A stretch of DNA of 64,000 bases. Origin: Gammaproteobacteria bacterium 28-57-27. Lineage in GTDB: Bacteria; Pseudomonadota; Gammaproteobacteria; Halothiobacillales; Halothiobacillaceae. Positions 9,452 through 19,641 of this stretch are shown one piece after another (positions within the stretch are counted from its first letter, which is position 1; each line of letters begins with the position of its first letter). The notes under the pieces were generated by a model that saw only the letters and a list, made by a program, of their open reading frames with translations, searched no databases and was not told the origin of the DNA. Where the stretch lies: the NCBI GenBank assembly GCA_002281735.1, contig NCGK01000010.1:1-64000 (forward strand), in the 5' to 3' direction. Made by a program: the position numbers and the translations under genes.

Positions 9452-9875
9452 ACACCTGCTCCGCACGCCGCTGGAATGAGCGCACCATCTCTCCCGTCAC
9501 CGTGGTGAATACCGGGTCGACGGCGAACTCAATCAACTTGTTGGTGAATTGAAACTCAAGATCAAGGCTGATTTTGCAGCCATGCTCGCCCATTGGAGTA
9601 AAACGCCAAAAGCCGTGCAGGTGCTTGAACGGCCCATCAAGCAGACGCATTTCGATCATTTTGTCCTGTAGCAAAAAATTATGCGTGGTAAAGGTCTTGC
9701 TCAGCGCGCCCTTGCTGATGGTAACGCTGGCGATCACCTCGTTTTCCGACTTTTGCTGCCGCTTGGAGTCACTGCACCAAGGCAGGAAGTGTTGATAATC
9801 CTCAACCGCGCCAACCAGGACAAACATCTCATGCGGGGTATATGGCACGATGGCCTCACGATGCAAACGACTCAT
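9435..9875 (-). CDS. ratA: RatA-type START/SRPBCC protein (coenzyme Q-binding COQ10 family)
   Basis: START-like hydrophobic-pocket protein of 146 residues. Family motifs include the N-terminal VPYTPHEMFVLVGAVEDYQHFLPWC and LLDGPFKHLHGFWRF. In E. coli the homologue has been linked to 70S ribosome assembly, and the wider COQ10 family binds ubiquinone. The start MSRLHREA overlaps the transporter stop as ATGA; upstream in-frame starts would lie inside the transporter gene. Confidence 0.9.
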   Translation of the reverse strand: MSRLHREAIVPYTPHEMFVLVGAVEDYQHFLPWCSDSKRQQKSENEVIASVTISKGALSKTFTTHNFLLQDKMIEMRLLDGPFKHLHGFWRFTPMGEHGCKISLDLEFQFTNKLIEFAVDPVFTTVTGEMVRSFQRRAEQVYGRRI

Positions 9876-11233
9876 GCCAAAATGCCCAAACCGTACAAAA
9901 AGATGACTACTATACCCAAGGGGGCGACATAACGGGTCAGGATGCGCCACAGCGTATAGGCGCGCTCTGACATGCCAAGCTCATCAAAACTGGACTCGCG
10001 GCGCATTATCCAGGTGGCGAAAATGGCGATCAACAGGCCACCCAAGGGCAACATGATATTCGAGGTCGCAAAGTCCAGCAGCTCGAAAAAGGTCTTGCCG
10101 AACAGCTTGAACTCATTCCAATGGTTGAATGACAGCACGCTGGCAATACCGAGCAGCCACGCACCCAAACCCAGCCAGATCCCCGCCTTGACCCGCGTCC
10201 AGCCACGTTTTTCCACCACGTGTGCTATTGCAGGCTCGATCATTGAAATCGACGATGTCCAGGCTGCCAGGGTCAACAGCGCAAAAAACAGCGTTCCAAT
10301 CAGCACACCCAAGGGCATGTGTCCAAAAGCAATCGGCAGGGTCTGAAACACCAATCCAGGCCCTGCTGAAGGCTCCAACCCATTGGCAAACACCACCGGA
10401 TAAATCGCCAACCCCGCGAGCAACGCAACCGTGGTATCAGCCGCCACCACCAGCAACGCCGTCTGCCCAATCGAAACCTTCTCCGGCATATACGAACCAT
10501 AAGCCATAATCAGCCCCATGCCGATACTGAGGGTGAAGAACGAATGCCCCAAGGCCACCACCACCGAATGCGCCGTCAGTTTGCTGAAGTCCGGGGTAAA
10601 CATGTAGCTAAACGCTGCACCAAAATACCCAGTGCTTACGCCATAACCCACCAGCAATAACAAAATCACAAACAACGCTGGCATCAGCAACACTGTGAAC
10701 GCTTGCAGCCCCGCACGCACCCCGCGCACCACCACCAACATGGTAATCAGCATGGCCAGGCTGTGCCAAAACAACAGCTCCATGGGATTGGCCTTGAACG
10801 ACTCGAACATGCGTTGGAGTGCTGCGCCATCCAGGCCATTAAAACTGCCCGTCATCGCCCGTTCCACATAGGCCATCGCCCAGCCCATAATCACGCTGTA
10901 GTAGCTCAAGATAAGAAATCCGGCGATCACCCCCATCCAGCCCAGATATTTCCACGCCGGAGATGCACGCTCCTCTTGTGCCAGCACGGTCATCCCCTGC
11001 ACCGGGCTGCGGCGTGCGCGTCGTCCGAGCATGACTTCAGCAATAAAAATCGGCGTCGCCACCAGCAAAATGCAGGCAAGGTAGAGCACCACAAAAGCGC
11101 CACCGCCGTTTTGCCCCATGATGTAGGGAAATTTCCAGATATTGCCCAAGCCGACGGCGGCCCCCGTGGCCGCAAGAATAAACGCCCAACGGGACGACCA
11201 TTGACCGTGAATCGATTCGCGTTTGTTTGTCAT
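9872..11233 (-). CDS. Sodium-dependent transporter of the NSS/SNF family
   Basis: Secondary transporter of 453 residues with about 11-12 membrane spans, in the family of LeuT and tryptophan importer TnaT. The start of TM1 (WSSRWAFILAATGAAVGLGNIWKFPY) holds the unwound sodium- and substrate-binding segment, and GQNGGGAFVVLYL follows. The substrate is probably an amino acid or related amine but cannot be set from sequence. Start at MTNKRES; a start 12 codons upstream is possible. It heads an operon with ratA and rnfH. Confidence 0.9.
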   Translation of the reverse strand: MTNKRESIHGQWSSRWAFILAATGAAVGLGNIWKFPYIMGQNGGGAFVVLYLACILLVATPIFIAEVMLGRRARRSPVQGMTVLAQEERASPAWKYLGWMGVIAGFLILSYYSVIMGWAMAYVERAMTGSFNGLDGAALQRMFESFKANPMELLFWHSLAMLITMLVVVRGVRAGLQAFTVLLMPALFVILLLLVGYGVSTGYFGAAFSYMFTPDFSKLTAHSVVVALGHSFFTLSIGMGLIMAYGSYMPEKVSIGQTALLVVAADTTVALLAGLAIYPVVFANGLEPSAGPGLVFQTLPIAFGHMPLGVLIGTLFFALLTLAAWTSSISMIEPAIAHVVEKRGWTRVKAGIWLGLGAWLLGIASVLSFNHWNEFKLFGKTFFELLDFATSNIMLPLGGLLIAIFATWIMRRESSFDELGMSERAYTLWRILTRYVAPLGIVVIFLYGLGILA

Positions 11234-11360
11234 GGCGGTAGGTTGTCCTGAAGTGTGAGGTACCGACAAGGCTTAATGTTAAGATGCGCGCCCCCGAATG
11301 AATAGAGCCGCTGAATAGACCCGGCTTGAATGCCGCGCCCGCAGCCCACACAAAGACACC

Positions 11361-11846
11361 ATGGCCAAAGACAAAAAAAACACCCAAGGCGCATCCACCG
11401 TCGCCCTCAATAAAAAAGCGAAACATGATTTCGCTTTTGATGAGCGCTTTGAGGCCGGAATCGTGCTCCAGGGCTGGGAAATCAAGGCCATTCGCGACGG
11501 AAAAATTCAAATCACCGACAGTTACGTACTGCTGAAAAACGGTGAAGCCTTTTTGTTTGGTGCGCAAATCTCGCCACTGTTGTCCGCCTCGACCCACGTC
11601 AAGCCCGACCCGACCGCCACGCGCAAACTCTTGTTGCACCGCAAGGAAATCAACGAGCTGATCGGCGCGGTGGAGCGCAAGGGTTTTGCGCTGATCCCGC
11701 TCGCCATGTATTGGAAAGGCAGCCGCCTGAAAGTGGAAATTGGCCTAGGCAAGGGCAAGAAGGAATTTGACAAGCGCGCTACAGAAAAAGAGCGCGATTG
11801 GGAACGTGAAAAAGGCCGCATCATGCGGCATAGCGTGCGCACTTGA
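11361..11846 (+). CDS. smpB: tmRNA-binding protein SmpB
   Basis: SmpB brings tmRNA to stalled ribosomes in trans-translation. The 161-residue protein shows [44 protein letters not shown] and the basic C-terminal tail [22 protein letters not shown] that inserts in the empty mRNA channel. It is divergent from the NSS transporter. No ssrA gene follows within the window. Confidence 0.97.
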   Translation: MAKDKKNTQGASTVALNKKAKHDFAFDERFEAGIVLQGWEIKAIRDGKIQITDSYVLLKNGEAFLFGAQISPLLSASTHVKPDPTATRKLLLHRKEINELIGAVERKGFALIPLAMYWKGSRLKVEIGLGKGKKEFDKRATEKERDWEREKGRIMRHSVRT

Positions 11847-11867
11847 TCGCCGTGGTGCGTCAGGCTC

Positions 11868-12773
11868 TCAGCCCTGCGGTCGTTTTTTAGCTGCATCGAA
11901 ATACGCAAAATTCATCCACTGCTCAAGCCTCGGCTTGATCCACGCATTCAGGCGTGCATCCAGTGCATCAGCCAACATCTGCGCCTGCGCCCTGGGTTCT
12001 CCTTCGCGAGGAACCTCAATCAAGGGCTCAACATTCACTCGATAATCCGCTGCGCCGACCCGCTCGACATACACGGGCAGGATAGCCATTCCATGCTTTA
12101 CCGCCAGCCGTGCGGCATACCAGCGATTACCGGCATAGGGAATGTCACGCCCGAGGCTTGGGGCAGACACATAACCGTCTTTCTCCTCGTCGATAAACAG
12201 CAGCACGTTATCCCCGCGTGCCGCCGCGCGATCGACACGGCGCAAGGCATTGGACGCGGCACCATCGACAAGTTCCAGTGGCCACTTCCAGCGCAACCTT
12301 GCCTCCTGCGCGAGCACCTGCCTGACCGGATCGGCTGGCGGAGCGTAAATATCACACAAGGGGCGCCCCAGTTTCTGCACGGCCAGGCCGACCAACTCCC
12401 AGTTGCCAAGATGGCAACTGACGATAATCACCGGACGCTCGATTCCCGCCAGATTTTCTTCGCCCACCATCACGGCATGCCCTTTGGCGGCCATTTTTTG
12501 CAGAACGAGAAACTCGATGTAGACACTCCCCACGTTGCCAATAAAATCGACGATTTTTTCTTCGCGCAACTGCCGATCAGCCACAGCGGCATGATGCTCG
12601 AAATTTCTGTGCAGGCGCTCAATCCAGGCACGTTTATGTGCAATGCCCCGCTTGGCGTGGCGCGCACCAAGAAAAGCGCCCAGTGCCGAAAGCGGGCGCA
12701 CCGGCAACAAGGCGAGGACGCGAAACGCAGCGAGTTTGAGCTGCTGCATCGGCTTGAGCTTCACCCCGCGCAT
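11868..12773 (-). CDS. LpxL/LpxM-like lysophospholipid acyltransferase
   Basis: Membrane-associated acyltransferase of 301 residues, of the lipid A lauroyl/myristoyl acyltransferase superfamily. The catalytic HxxxxD/E motif is seen as CHLGNWELVGLA (about 120), and FIDEEKDG follows at about 195. In the canonical family it adds a secondary acyl chain to Kdo2-lipid A. Here it overlaps a cytochrome P450 gene, suggesting a joint role in lipid or hydroxy-fatty-acid modification (inference). An alternative start lies 8 codons in. Confidence 0.8.
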   Translation of the reverse strand: MRGVKLKPMQQLKLAAFRVLALLPVRPLSALGAFLGARHAKRGIAHKRAWIERLHRNFEHHAAVADRQLREEKIVDFIGNVGSVYIEFLVLQKMAAKGHAVMVGEENLAGIERPVIIVSCHLGNWELVGLAVQKLGRPLCDIYAPPADPVRQVLAQEARLRWKWPLELVDGAASNALRRVDRAAARGDNVLLFIDEEKDGYVSAPSLGRDIPYAGNRWYAARLAVKHGMAILPVYVERVGAADYRVNVEPLIEVPREGEPRAQAQMLADALDARLNAWIKPRLEQWMNFAYFDAAKKRPQG

Positions 12774-14200
12774 GGCGCTCGCGGAATCAGGCGCACCGGC
12801 AAACCACCTTTGGGGCGCAAGGTCAGGCGACAGTCGATATCCACCGTATGCTGTGGCGCAATGCGCACCTCAAAGCGTTGTGCCAGCGTTGCCAGACAAA
12901 GAATGCCTTCGGTCAGGCCAAAACGCAGCCCCAGACACACGCGATGCCCCACACTGAAAGGCACATAAATGAACTTGTCCGGCCTGGGCACCCCAGGCAT
13001 GAAGCGCTCGGGAATGAAATGATCGGGCATCTCCCAGTACAGGGTATGTCGATGCAGCAACCACGGCACCACCAGCATAATGCTGTCCTTGGCCACGGGC
13101 TTGCCACGAATCGTGTCCTCGCTGCGCGCCTGACGACTCAGCACCGGAACCGGCGGGTATAAACGTAAGGTTTCCTCAAACACGGCACGGACATAGGGCA
13201 AGCGCGGCACATCATCCAGCGTCGGTGCCCGTCCCTGCAACACCGTATCCAATTCATGCTGCAAGGCCTCGCGCACACGCGGACTGCGGTCAAGCAGATA
13301 CCAGGCCCAAGCCAGCGTATTCGCCGTCGTTTCGTGACCCGCCATGAACATCACGATCGCTTCGTTGCGCGCTGCAGTTGCGCCCAGTGGACAGCCCCCG
13401 GCGGCAGCGCCCTTGCCTTCCAGAAACATCGACATCAGCGTAAAGCGCCCGTTCGGAGGATTGGCACGCTGGCGCTCGATAATGCGGTCAATCACCTCGT
13501 GAACCTTGATGCTCGAATCGCGCGTGCGCCAGTGCTGCAAGGGGTTGGAAAGCCAGCCCATCGAAGGCAAGCCAAAGGATTCCGCAATGCGCATCTGCTC
13601 GATGCTTTTCTGGTATTCGGAAAAGCCTTGCACCACCTGTGCGGCATCATCGTCGCCGGTATCGTCACCAAAAATCGTGCGCCCGATGATACGTGCAGTC
13701 AGACGCGCCATTTCATTGAGGACATCCACCTCGGCACCCGCAGGCAGCGCAGCCCAATGTTCGGCAAGCTCGTGCGCCGCTTCCGTCATCACACTGGCGA
13801 AGTCCGGCAGCAACTCGCTCTCGAAGGCTGGTGCGCAGTACGCACGTCGCTCCTTCCACAACGCGCCGTCACTGACGAACAACCCGTCGCCGAGCAAGGG
13901 CTCCAGCGCACGCCGCATCTGCGGACTCTTGCGATCATACTGATCGTGCTTGTCCAGAAAGACCTGGCGCACCGAGTCCGGACTGTTGCAGAGAAAATAG
14001 GGTTGGTTGACCATTTTGAAGGACATGGTCTGCACGCGGTAAGCGTGTTCAGGCCATAAGTCCAGAAGATTACTTCGCCCAACGACGATGGCGCTCAAGT
14101 TGCCATACCAATCGCTCGGACGCCGAGTCTTGACAGGCTCGCCCTCCGCCTGCAAGGCACTGCGATCAAGGTGTGGCGGCAGCCGATGCGGTTCAATCAT
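12761..14200 (-). CDS. Cytochrome P450
   Basis: Haem monooxygenase of 479 residues. Diagnostic motifs are the I-helix AGHETT (oxygen activation), the K-helix EETLR (ExxR), the PERF meander and the haem-ligand loop FSVGHRVCLG with Cys422. No signal or transmembrane anchor is evident, so it is soluble or peripheral. Substrate is unknown; its resemblance to the CYP102/CYP4-like fatty-acid group (PPVPVLSRQA, SVGHRVCLG) hints at a lipid substrate (inference). No dedicated redox partner is adjacent. The stop overlaps the acyltransferase start by 13 nt. Confidence 0.92.
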   Translation of the reverse strand: MIEPHRLPPHLDRSALQAEGEPVKTRRPSDWYGNLSAIVVGRSNLLDLWPEHAYRVQTMSFKMVNQPYFLCNSPDSVRQVFLDKHDQYDRKSPQMRRALEPLLGDGLFVSDGALWKERRAYCAPAFESELLPDFASVMTEAAHELAEHWAALPAGAEVDVLNEMARLTARIIGRTIFGDDTGDDDAAQVVQGFSEYQKSIEQMRIAESFGLPSMGWLSNPLQHWRTRDSSIKVHEVIDRIIERQRANPPNGRFTLMSMFLEGKGAAAGGCPLGATAARNEAIVMFMAGHETTANTLAWAWYLLDRSPRVREALQHELDTVLQGRAPTLDDVPRLPYVRAVFEETLRLYPPVPVLSRQARSEDTIRGKPVAKDSIMLVVPWLLHRHTLYWEMPDHFIPERFMPGVPRPDKFIYVPFSVGHRVCLGLRFGLTEGILCLATLAQRFEVRIAPQHTVDIDCRLTLRPKGGLPVRLIPRAPCAG

Positions 14201-14300
14201 GCGAAGTCACGCTCCAAAAATTGGCGCTACGGTCATTGCAGGCGCGGAACCATCATGCACGAGAACATACACCACGATCAAGCCACAGCGCACCAGCCAC

Positions 14301-15035
14301 CTACCCCAGACTGCTCCGTTCCCATATGACTGCCCCACCCGCTGCCTTTTGAATCGCCGCCATGCACTGCTCATGCGCCTCAAGTTCGGCCGCATTCGCC
14401 CGCAACACCGCCAAACGCGGGCGAGAAGCGGGCAATGGACGCGGCACCTCACCGCCCTCTCCATGTGCATGAGCCTCGTGCGACTCCAGCCCCAAACTGG
14501 ACTGGCCGCCAGTCATGGCAAGATACACATCCGCCAGAATTTCCGCGTCGAGCAAGGCGCCATGCAGCTGGCGGTGACTATTGTCGATGCTGTAGCGACG
14601 ACACAGCGCATCCAAACTATTGCGCTGCCCAGGATGCAGGCGGCGCGCCAGTTTCAGACTATCCACCACCCCACTGACATAATCCTCAATCCGTCCGTAA
14701 TCCGTCTTGGATGCCTTACTGAGTCGTTCAAGCTCTGCATTAATAAAGCTCAAATCAAACGCGGCGTTATGAATAATCAGCTCCGCGCCGCGCACGAAGT
14801 CCAAAAACGGCTGCGCCACCGCAGCAAACAGCGGTTTGTCGTCCAGAAAGGCATTGGTCAGGCCGTGAATGCGGATCACCTCCTCATCCATGATGCGCTC
14901 AGGGTTCAGATACTCATGAAACGTCAGCTCAGTCAGACTGCGATTGACTAGCTCCACCGCGCCGATTTCGACAATGCGATGTCCTTCACGCGGCTCCAGC
15001 CCGGTGGTTTCTGTATCGAGAATAATTTGCCGCAT
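14301..15035 (-). CDS. dnaQ: DNA polymerase III epsilon subunit (3'-5' proofreading exonuclease)
   Basis: Proofreading subunit of the replicase. ExoI motif ILDTETTGLEP, ExoII HNAAFDLSFINAEL and ExoIII with HGALLDAEILADVYLAM supply the catalytic acidic residues and histidine. The C-terminal part holds the polymerase-binding segment. Length 244 fits the family. It lies 4 nt downstream of rnhA, the same direction; in E. coli the two genes are neighbours but divergent. Confidence 0.96.
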   Translation of the reverse strand: MRQIILDTETTGLEPREGHRIVEIGAVELVNRSLTELTFHEYLNPERIMDEEVIRIHGLTNAFLDDKPLFAAVAQPFLDFVRGAELIIHNAAFDLSFINAELERLSKASKTDYGRIEDYVSGVVDSLKLARRLHPGQRNSLDALCRRYSIDNSHRQLHGALLDAEILADVYLAMTGGQSSLGLESHEAHAHGEGGEVPRPLPASRPRLAVLRANAAELEAHEQCMAAIQKAAGGAVIWERSSLG

Positions 15036-15039
15036 CGTT

Positions 15040-15507
15040 TTAGACCTTTTTTAATTCATCAATGCCACGGTTCGCCAACTGATCCGCCAACTCATTTTCC
15101 GGATGCCCCACATGCCCGCGCACCCATGCCCAACGCACCTCGTGTTTTGCGCACAGGGCATCCAGTTGCTGCCATAAGTCGGCATTTTTCACCGCTTGAT
15201 TACCCGCCGTGCGCCAGCCGCGCTTTTTCCAGTTGGGCAGCCACTCCTGCATCCCCTTCATCACATATTGCGAATCGGTGGTAAGCGTGACCCGACAAGG
15301 CCGCTTGAGCGCAGTCAGAGCCTGGATGGCGGCACCCAATTCCATGCGGTTATTGGTGGTGTGATTCTCGCCACCCCAAAGCTGCTTTTCCTGACCTGCA
15401 GCACGCAGCACCGCCCCCCAGCCACCCGGCCCAGGGTTGCCACGGCAGGCACCATCCGTCCAGATTTCAACCGAGCTGAGTTCAGGCTGTTCAATGTCCT
15501 GAGACAT
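15040..15507 (-). CDS. rnhA: Ribonuclease HI
   Basis: Degrades RNA in RNA-DNA hybrids. The 155-residue protein has the active-site elements [15 protein letters not shown] (Asp), [11 protein letters not shown] (Glu), TTDSQYV (Asp) and the C-terminal [12 protein letters not shown] (Asp). The start MSQDIEQ has an excellent AAGGAGG 6-7 nt upstream; the longer in-frame start does not. It overlaps the end of the methyltransferase gene by 17 nt. Confidence 0.97.
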   Translation of the reverse strand: MSQDIEQPELSSVEIWTDGACRGNPGPGGWGAVLRAAGQEKQLWGGENHTTNNRMELGAAIQALTALKRPCRVTLTTDSQYVMKGMQEWLPNWKKRGWRTAGNQAVKNADLWQQLDALCAKHEVRWAWVRGHVGHPENELADQLANRGIDELKKV

Positions 15508-16336
15508 GCGTGCCCTCCTTGTTGCCAACGGATTCCTGCACCACTGCGTCACGCACATGCGGACGAGCCTGAGCCTGTGCTCGCGCCACCGCGCCACCCG
15601 CCTTGGCCACACCCAAGCTCGGCATCAAACGCCAGCGATGACGGATCGGCGCGGGCATACTCACTCGCTTGCGTGCCAGCAAGACATACCCCACACCACT
15701 ACGCGGCAACAGACTCGCTAACCAGCGTTGCATAAAACCTGCAAGCAGCGGAGGCGCGGGGGACAGGCAACCATGCCCGACCCATAGCTCATCCTCAATG
15801 TCGTACCCCAGCAACGCCAACCAATCGCGCAAACGCTTACGCCCAAGGCTCTGCCCAAACCACGGCGCACGCTGACTGAGATTGAATGCGTGGCGCAGCC
15901 CCCAATAACTCATGGGATTAAAATTCAGCAACATGACTCGCCCCTCGGGAACCAGCACGCGATCAAGCTCGCGTAACAACGCATGCGGCTCGGAGGCAAA
16001 TTCCAACACATGCTGTGCCACGACCAAATCCACCGATTCGGCTTCCAAGGGCAAGGACTCAAAGCGCGCGCGCACCTCGCCGCCCAAGGGGCCAAGTTGA
16101 AAGGCATGGGGGATGCGTAAACCCGGCAATGCCGAAGCCAGGGAAAAGCCAATATCCGCGACGGGAGTCTGCGGCAAGGGTTGCAGACTTAAATGCAGGG
16201 CATGATAGCCAAAACAGCGCGCCAACCATGGCTCCAATGCGGCAGATTCTTCCTGCCACAACTGCAAGCCATCGGCAGTTTTCCACCACCGCGCCATCGT
16301 TTCCAAACGCTCGCTCGCGCCGAATGTATGACTCAT
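15491..16336 (-). CDS. Class I SAM-dependent methyltransferase, YafS-like
   Basis: About 281 residues with a methyltransferase fold: [15 protein letters not shown] in place of a classic glycine-rich loop, then [41 protein letters not shown], typical of motifs post-I to III. Position next to rnhA matches E. coli yafS, whose substrate is unknown. The start MSHTFGAS has GGAG 9 nt upstream. A basic, Ala/Arg-rich tail after about residue 225 is unusual. Confidence 0.8.
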   Translation of the reverse strand: MSHTFGASERLETMARWWKTADGLQLWQEESAALEPWLARCFGYHALHLSLQPLPQTPVADIGFSLASALPGLRIPHAFQLGPLGGEVRARFESLPLEAESVDLVVAQHVLEFASEPHALLRELDRVLVPEGRVMLLNFNPMSYWGLRHAFNLSQRAPWFGQSLGRKRLRDWLALLGYDIEDELWVGHGCLSPAPPLLAGFMQRWLASLLPRSGVGYVLLARKRVSMPAPIRHRWRLMPSLGVAKAGGAVARAQAQARPHVRDAVVQESVGNKEGTHVSGH

Positions 16337-16383
16337 GCGCACACGCTCCCAGCAATCGCCAGGGTCAAACCCCTAGCCGCTCG

Positions 16384-16881
16384 CTATTTAATCCGCCGCA
16401 AATGCCCACCACGCACCGGCGGCTCATCATCAGGTGGTGTCGGCTGATCATCATCCGCTGCGGTGCCTGGTGTTTTGCGCTCACCTTCAGAAGGCACCGC
16501 ACGCAGGGCTGGCGGACGCGATGCGCGGGTTTCGGTGTCATTATCCGCATCGTCGCCGGTTTCCCCCGGCATGGTTCCGGGTGGAAAGCCCATGCCCTGC
16601 CCTGTATCACGATCATAAATCGCCAAAATAGCCAGCGAAGGAATCGTAATCATCCAGGGACGACCACTAAAGCGTGCAGAAAAGCGCACATCGGCATTGC
16701 CCAAGGTCAAACCTTGTACCGCGTGCGGAGCGATATTCAGCGTGATTTGGCCATCTTTAACATGTTCAGGCGGCGCGACCACACCAGGCATGGTCGCATC
16801 CACCACGATGTAGGGAATGTGGTCATTATCCACAATCCACTCATACAACGCGCGCAGTAGGTAAGGACGGCTGGAAGTCAC
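16384..16881 (-). CDS. sspB: ClpXP specificity-enhancing factor SspB
   Basis: SspB delivers ssrA-tagged proteins to ClpXP. Residues 1-95 form the substrate-binding fold (SSRPYLLRALYEWIVDNDHIPYIVV, then ITLNIAPHAV, ARFSGRPWMITIPSLAILAIYDRDTGQGMGF). A long acidic, disordered linker follows, and the C-terminal RGGHLRRIK is the ClpX-docking motif. It follows sspA with an ATGA overlap. Confidence 0.95.
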   Translation of the reverse strand: MTSSRPYLLRALYEWIVDNDHIPYIVVDATMPGVVAPPEHVKDGQITLNIAPHAVQGLTLGNADVRFSARFSGRPWMITIPSLAILAIYDRDTGQGMGFPPGTMPGETGDDADNDTETRASRPPALRAVPSEGERKTPGTAADDDQPTPPDDEPPVRGGHLRRIK

Positions 16882-17552
16882 TTGCGGGAATCCCGTGCAT
16901 CCTGGCGCATTTCAGCACGCATGTCCGGGCGCATTTCCAACTCAAGATCGGACAGGCTTTGACGGAAACTGGCGCGCTTGAAAATACGCGCCATGTAGTC
17001 CAGCAAGGGCTGCGTCTGCGCTTGGCCAGACAAATCAATGCCATACACCGGCAAACGCCACAAAATCGGTGCCAAGGTCGCGTCCGCGAGGCTGAATTCT
17101 TCGCTCATCACAAACTGGCTGGCCGAAAAGATCGGCATGATGGAGAGTAAACCTTCACGCAACAACTTGCGCGCTTTGGTCGCACCCTTGCCGCCTTCAG
17201 CCAACTCAGGCAACAGCGGATACCAGTCTTTTTCAATGCGATACAGCGCGGAACGCACACGCGCACGGCTTACCGGGTCAATCGGCATCAACGGCGGATG
17301 TGGAAAACGCTCATCAAGGTATTCCATGATGACGCGCGCTTGGGTCAACACGAGATCGCGGTCAACCAAGGTCGGCAGGGTTCCCGTGGGGCTAAGATCA
17401 AGGAAGTCTTCTGGCGGATTGGCCGGGTTAACCTCAACCATGTCCGCAATCAATTCCTTATCCGCCAGCACAAGGCGGGTACGATGACTTTCCGGGCAAT
17501 CCGGGTGAGAAAACAGGGTCATCACCCCACGGCGACTTGTACTAACAGCCAT
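16878..17552 (-). CDS. sspA: Stringent starvation protein A (RNA polymerase-associated)
   Basis: GST-fold protein that binds RNA polymerase and alters promoter choice under starvation. The N-terminal thioredoxin-like part MTLFSHPDCPESHRTRLVLADK and the DFLDLSPTGTLPTLVDRDLVLTQARVIMEYLDERFPHPPLMP segment are characteristic. Start MAVSTSRRG gives about 224 residues; the 17-codon longer reading is not supported. It forms an operon with sspB and lies just downstream of petC. Confidence 0.93.
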   Translation of the reverse strand: MAVSTSRRGVMTLFSHPDCPESHRTRLVLADKELIADMVEVNPANPPEDFLDLSPTGTLPTLVDRDLVLTQARVIMEYLDERFPHPPLMPIDPVSRARVRSALYRIEKDWYPLLPELAEGGKGATKARKLLREGLLSIMPIFSASQFVMSEEFSLADATLAPILWRLPVYGIDLSGQAQTQPLLDYMARIFKRASFRQSLSDLELEMRPDMRAEMRQDARDSRK

Positions 17553-17674
17553 TGCGGCACTCTCCCCAAAAAAATCTGCCAAAATTATGGACAGAAAAAG
17601 CAAAACGACAAAAGCAAAAACGGGCGTGATTCTAACACACCCGTTTACTGATAAACCGTCTTAACAAGCCCAAG

Positions 17675-18430
17675 CTACTTCTTTATATCGCGCCAATATT
17701 CCTGCTTGAGCAAGAACAGCAGTACAAACAGCGCGGCAAGGAAACCCAATACCCAGAAGCCCAAACTCTTGCGCTGCAGGACGGCGGGTTCGGCCATGTA
17801 GGTCATAAAACCGACCAAATCACCGATCATGCCATCAAACTCGGCCGGGCTCATGCTACCGGGCTTGGCCAGACTCAAAGCCTCCACACCATGCGCATCC
17901 TTGCTCAAGACTTGCTCGCCCTGTTCGCGCCAAAACACATTGGGCATACCCACGTCCTTGAACACGAGGTTATTGACCCCAAGCGGACGCGCCGGATCGA
18001 CATAAAACGCACGCAGATAACTGTAGAGCCAGTCCGAACCACGTGCACGTGCCGTCAACGACAGATCCGGCGGAACCACGCCGAAGGCAGTTTTGGCCAG
18101 CGCAGCGGGCATGGTGCTTTGCATGGTCGAGCCGATTTTGACCTCCGCACCGCGAATCAGACGCGCTTTGACCTCCTCGTCACTCAAGCCCAAGTCTTGT
18201 CCAATGCGGTTGTAACGCATCAAATTCGCCGAATGGCAGCTCAGGCAACGATCGACAAAAATCTGCGCGCCGCGCTGCAAGGAAGCCGTATCCCCCAAAT
18301 CAATCTCAGCTTTGACCAGTCCCGCCACATGCCCACCAGCCGCATGGACAGGAGAAGCCAGCATGGCGAACAAAGCCAAACACGCAGCAGAAATCGCCCC
18401 CCAAATCGCACGATTTTTCAAAGTACTCAT
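17675..18430 (-). CDS. petC: Ubiquinol-cytochrome c reductase, cytochrome c1 subunit
   Basis: Periplasmic c-type cytochrome of the bc1 complex. A signal peptide ends in VHAAGG, the haem-binding motif is CLSCH at about residue 60, the axial Met region lies in the C-terminal half, and a single C-terminal membrane anchor (LGFWVLGFLAALFVLLFLL) precedes EYWRDIKK. Start MSTLKNR has GGAG/AGG upstream and overlaps the petB stop as ATGA. Confidence 0.96.
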   Translation of the reverse strand: MSTLKNRAIWGAISAACLALFAMLASPVHAAGGHVAGLVKAEIDLGDTASLQRGAQIFVDRCLSCHSANLMRYNRIGQDLGLSDEEVKARLIRGAEVKIGSTMQSTMPAALAKTAFGVVPPDLSLTARARGSDWLYSYLRAFYVDPARPLGVNNLVFKDVGMPNVFWREQGEQVLSKDAHGVEALSLAKPGSMSPAEFDGMIGDLVGFMTYMAEPAVLQRKSLGFWVLGFLAALFVLLFLLKQEYWRDIKK

Positions 18431-19641
18431 CGGGTAATCCTCTCCGGCACAGGCTTGGTTTTTTCGTTCTTGCTCATCCACCACAGCGCCACAAAGTAGC
18501 CGAAGTAAAGAATGGTGAAAAACTGCGCCATAAAGGTCAACAGCGGGGTCACCGGTTGCATCCCCAACCAACCGAGCACGATGAAGCTGATGACAAACAT
18601 GGCCAACAACGCTTTGAAGGTATTCGAGCGGTAGCGGATCGACTTGACCGGATTACGATCCAGCCAGGGCAACAGGAACAGCACGAAAATCGCACCGCCC
18701 ATCGCCATCACGCCAAGAAACTTATCCGGCACGGCACGCAAAATGGCGTAGAACGGCGTGAAATACCACACCGGCGCAATGTGTTCCGGGGTCTGCATCG
18801 GGTTCGCTGGAATAAAGTTTGGCTTTTCAAGGAAATAGCCGCCCATTTCCGGCATGTAGAAGACCACGATGGCAAAGAAGAACAGGAACACCGCCACACC
18901 CACCAAATCCTTGACCGTGTAGTACGGGTGGAATGCGACGCCATCCAGCGGCTTACCGTTGGCATCTTTATGCTTTTTGATGTCGATGCCTTCCGGATTG
19001 TTCGAGCCGACTTCATGCAGCGCCATGATGTGACCACCAATCAGGAACAGCAGAATCAAGGGCAAAGCAATCACATGCAGCGCGAAGAAGCGGTTAAGCG
19101 TGGCATCGCCCACCACATAATCGCCACGAATCCACAGCGCTAAATCCGGTCCAACAAACGGAATTGCACCGAACAGCGAGATAATGACCTGCGCGCCCCA
19201 ATACGACATTTGCCCCCAAGGCAGCAAGTAACCCATGAATGCTTCGGCCATCAACACGACATAAATCAACATGCCGAAAATCCAGATCAGCTCGCGCGGG
19301 TTTTTATACGAGCCGTACATTAACCCGCGCATCATGTGCAGATAAATCACGATAAAAAACGCCGAGGCACCGGTGGAGTGCATGTAACGAATCAGCCAAC
19401 CCCATTCGACATCGCGCATGATGTATTCCACCGAGGCAAAGGCCTCGGCAGCAGACGGCTTGTAATTCATGGTCAGCCAGATACCCGACACGATCTGGAT
19501 GACAAACACGGTGAGCGCCAGTGAACCAAAGAAATACCAGATATTGAAATTCTTCGGCACGTAGTACTGCGCCAGATGCGCGTTCCAGAAGCTGGAAATC
19601 GGCAGACGCGCGTCAAACCATTGAAAAAGCCTGTTCATCAA
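18427..19641 (-). CDS. petB: Ubiquinol-cytochrome c reductase, cytochrome b subunit
   Basis: Membrane subunit of the bc1 complex, 404 residues, with eight expected spans. Paired haem-ligand histidines occur in [22 protein letters not shown] and [25 protein letters not shown]. The Qo-site PEWY-type motif appears as [18 protein letters not shown]. It overlaps petA upstream and petC downstream by 4 nt each, so the three subunits are coupled. Confidence 0.97.
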   Translation of the reverse strand: MMNRLFQWFDARLPISSFWNAHLAQYYVPKNFNIWYFFGSLALTVFVIQIVSGIWLTMNYKPSAAEAFASVEYIMRDVEWGWLIRYMHSTGASAFFIVIYLHMMRGLMYGSYKNPRELIWIFGMLIYVVLMAEAFMGYLLPWGQMSYWGAQVIISLFGAIPFVGPDLALWIRGDYVVGDATLNRFFALHVIALPLILLFLIGGHIMALHEVGSNNPEGIDIKKHKDANGKPLDGVAFHPYYTVKDLVGVAVFLFFFAIVVFYMPEMGGYFLEKPNFIPANPMQTPEHIAPVWYFTPFYAILRAVPDKFLGVMAMGGAIFVLFLLPWLDRNPVKSIRYRSNTFKALLAMFVISFIVLGWLGMQPVTPLLTFMAQFFTILYFGYFVALWWMSKNEKTKPVPERITR

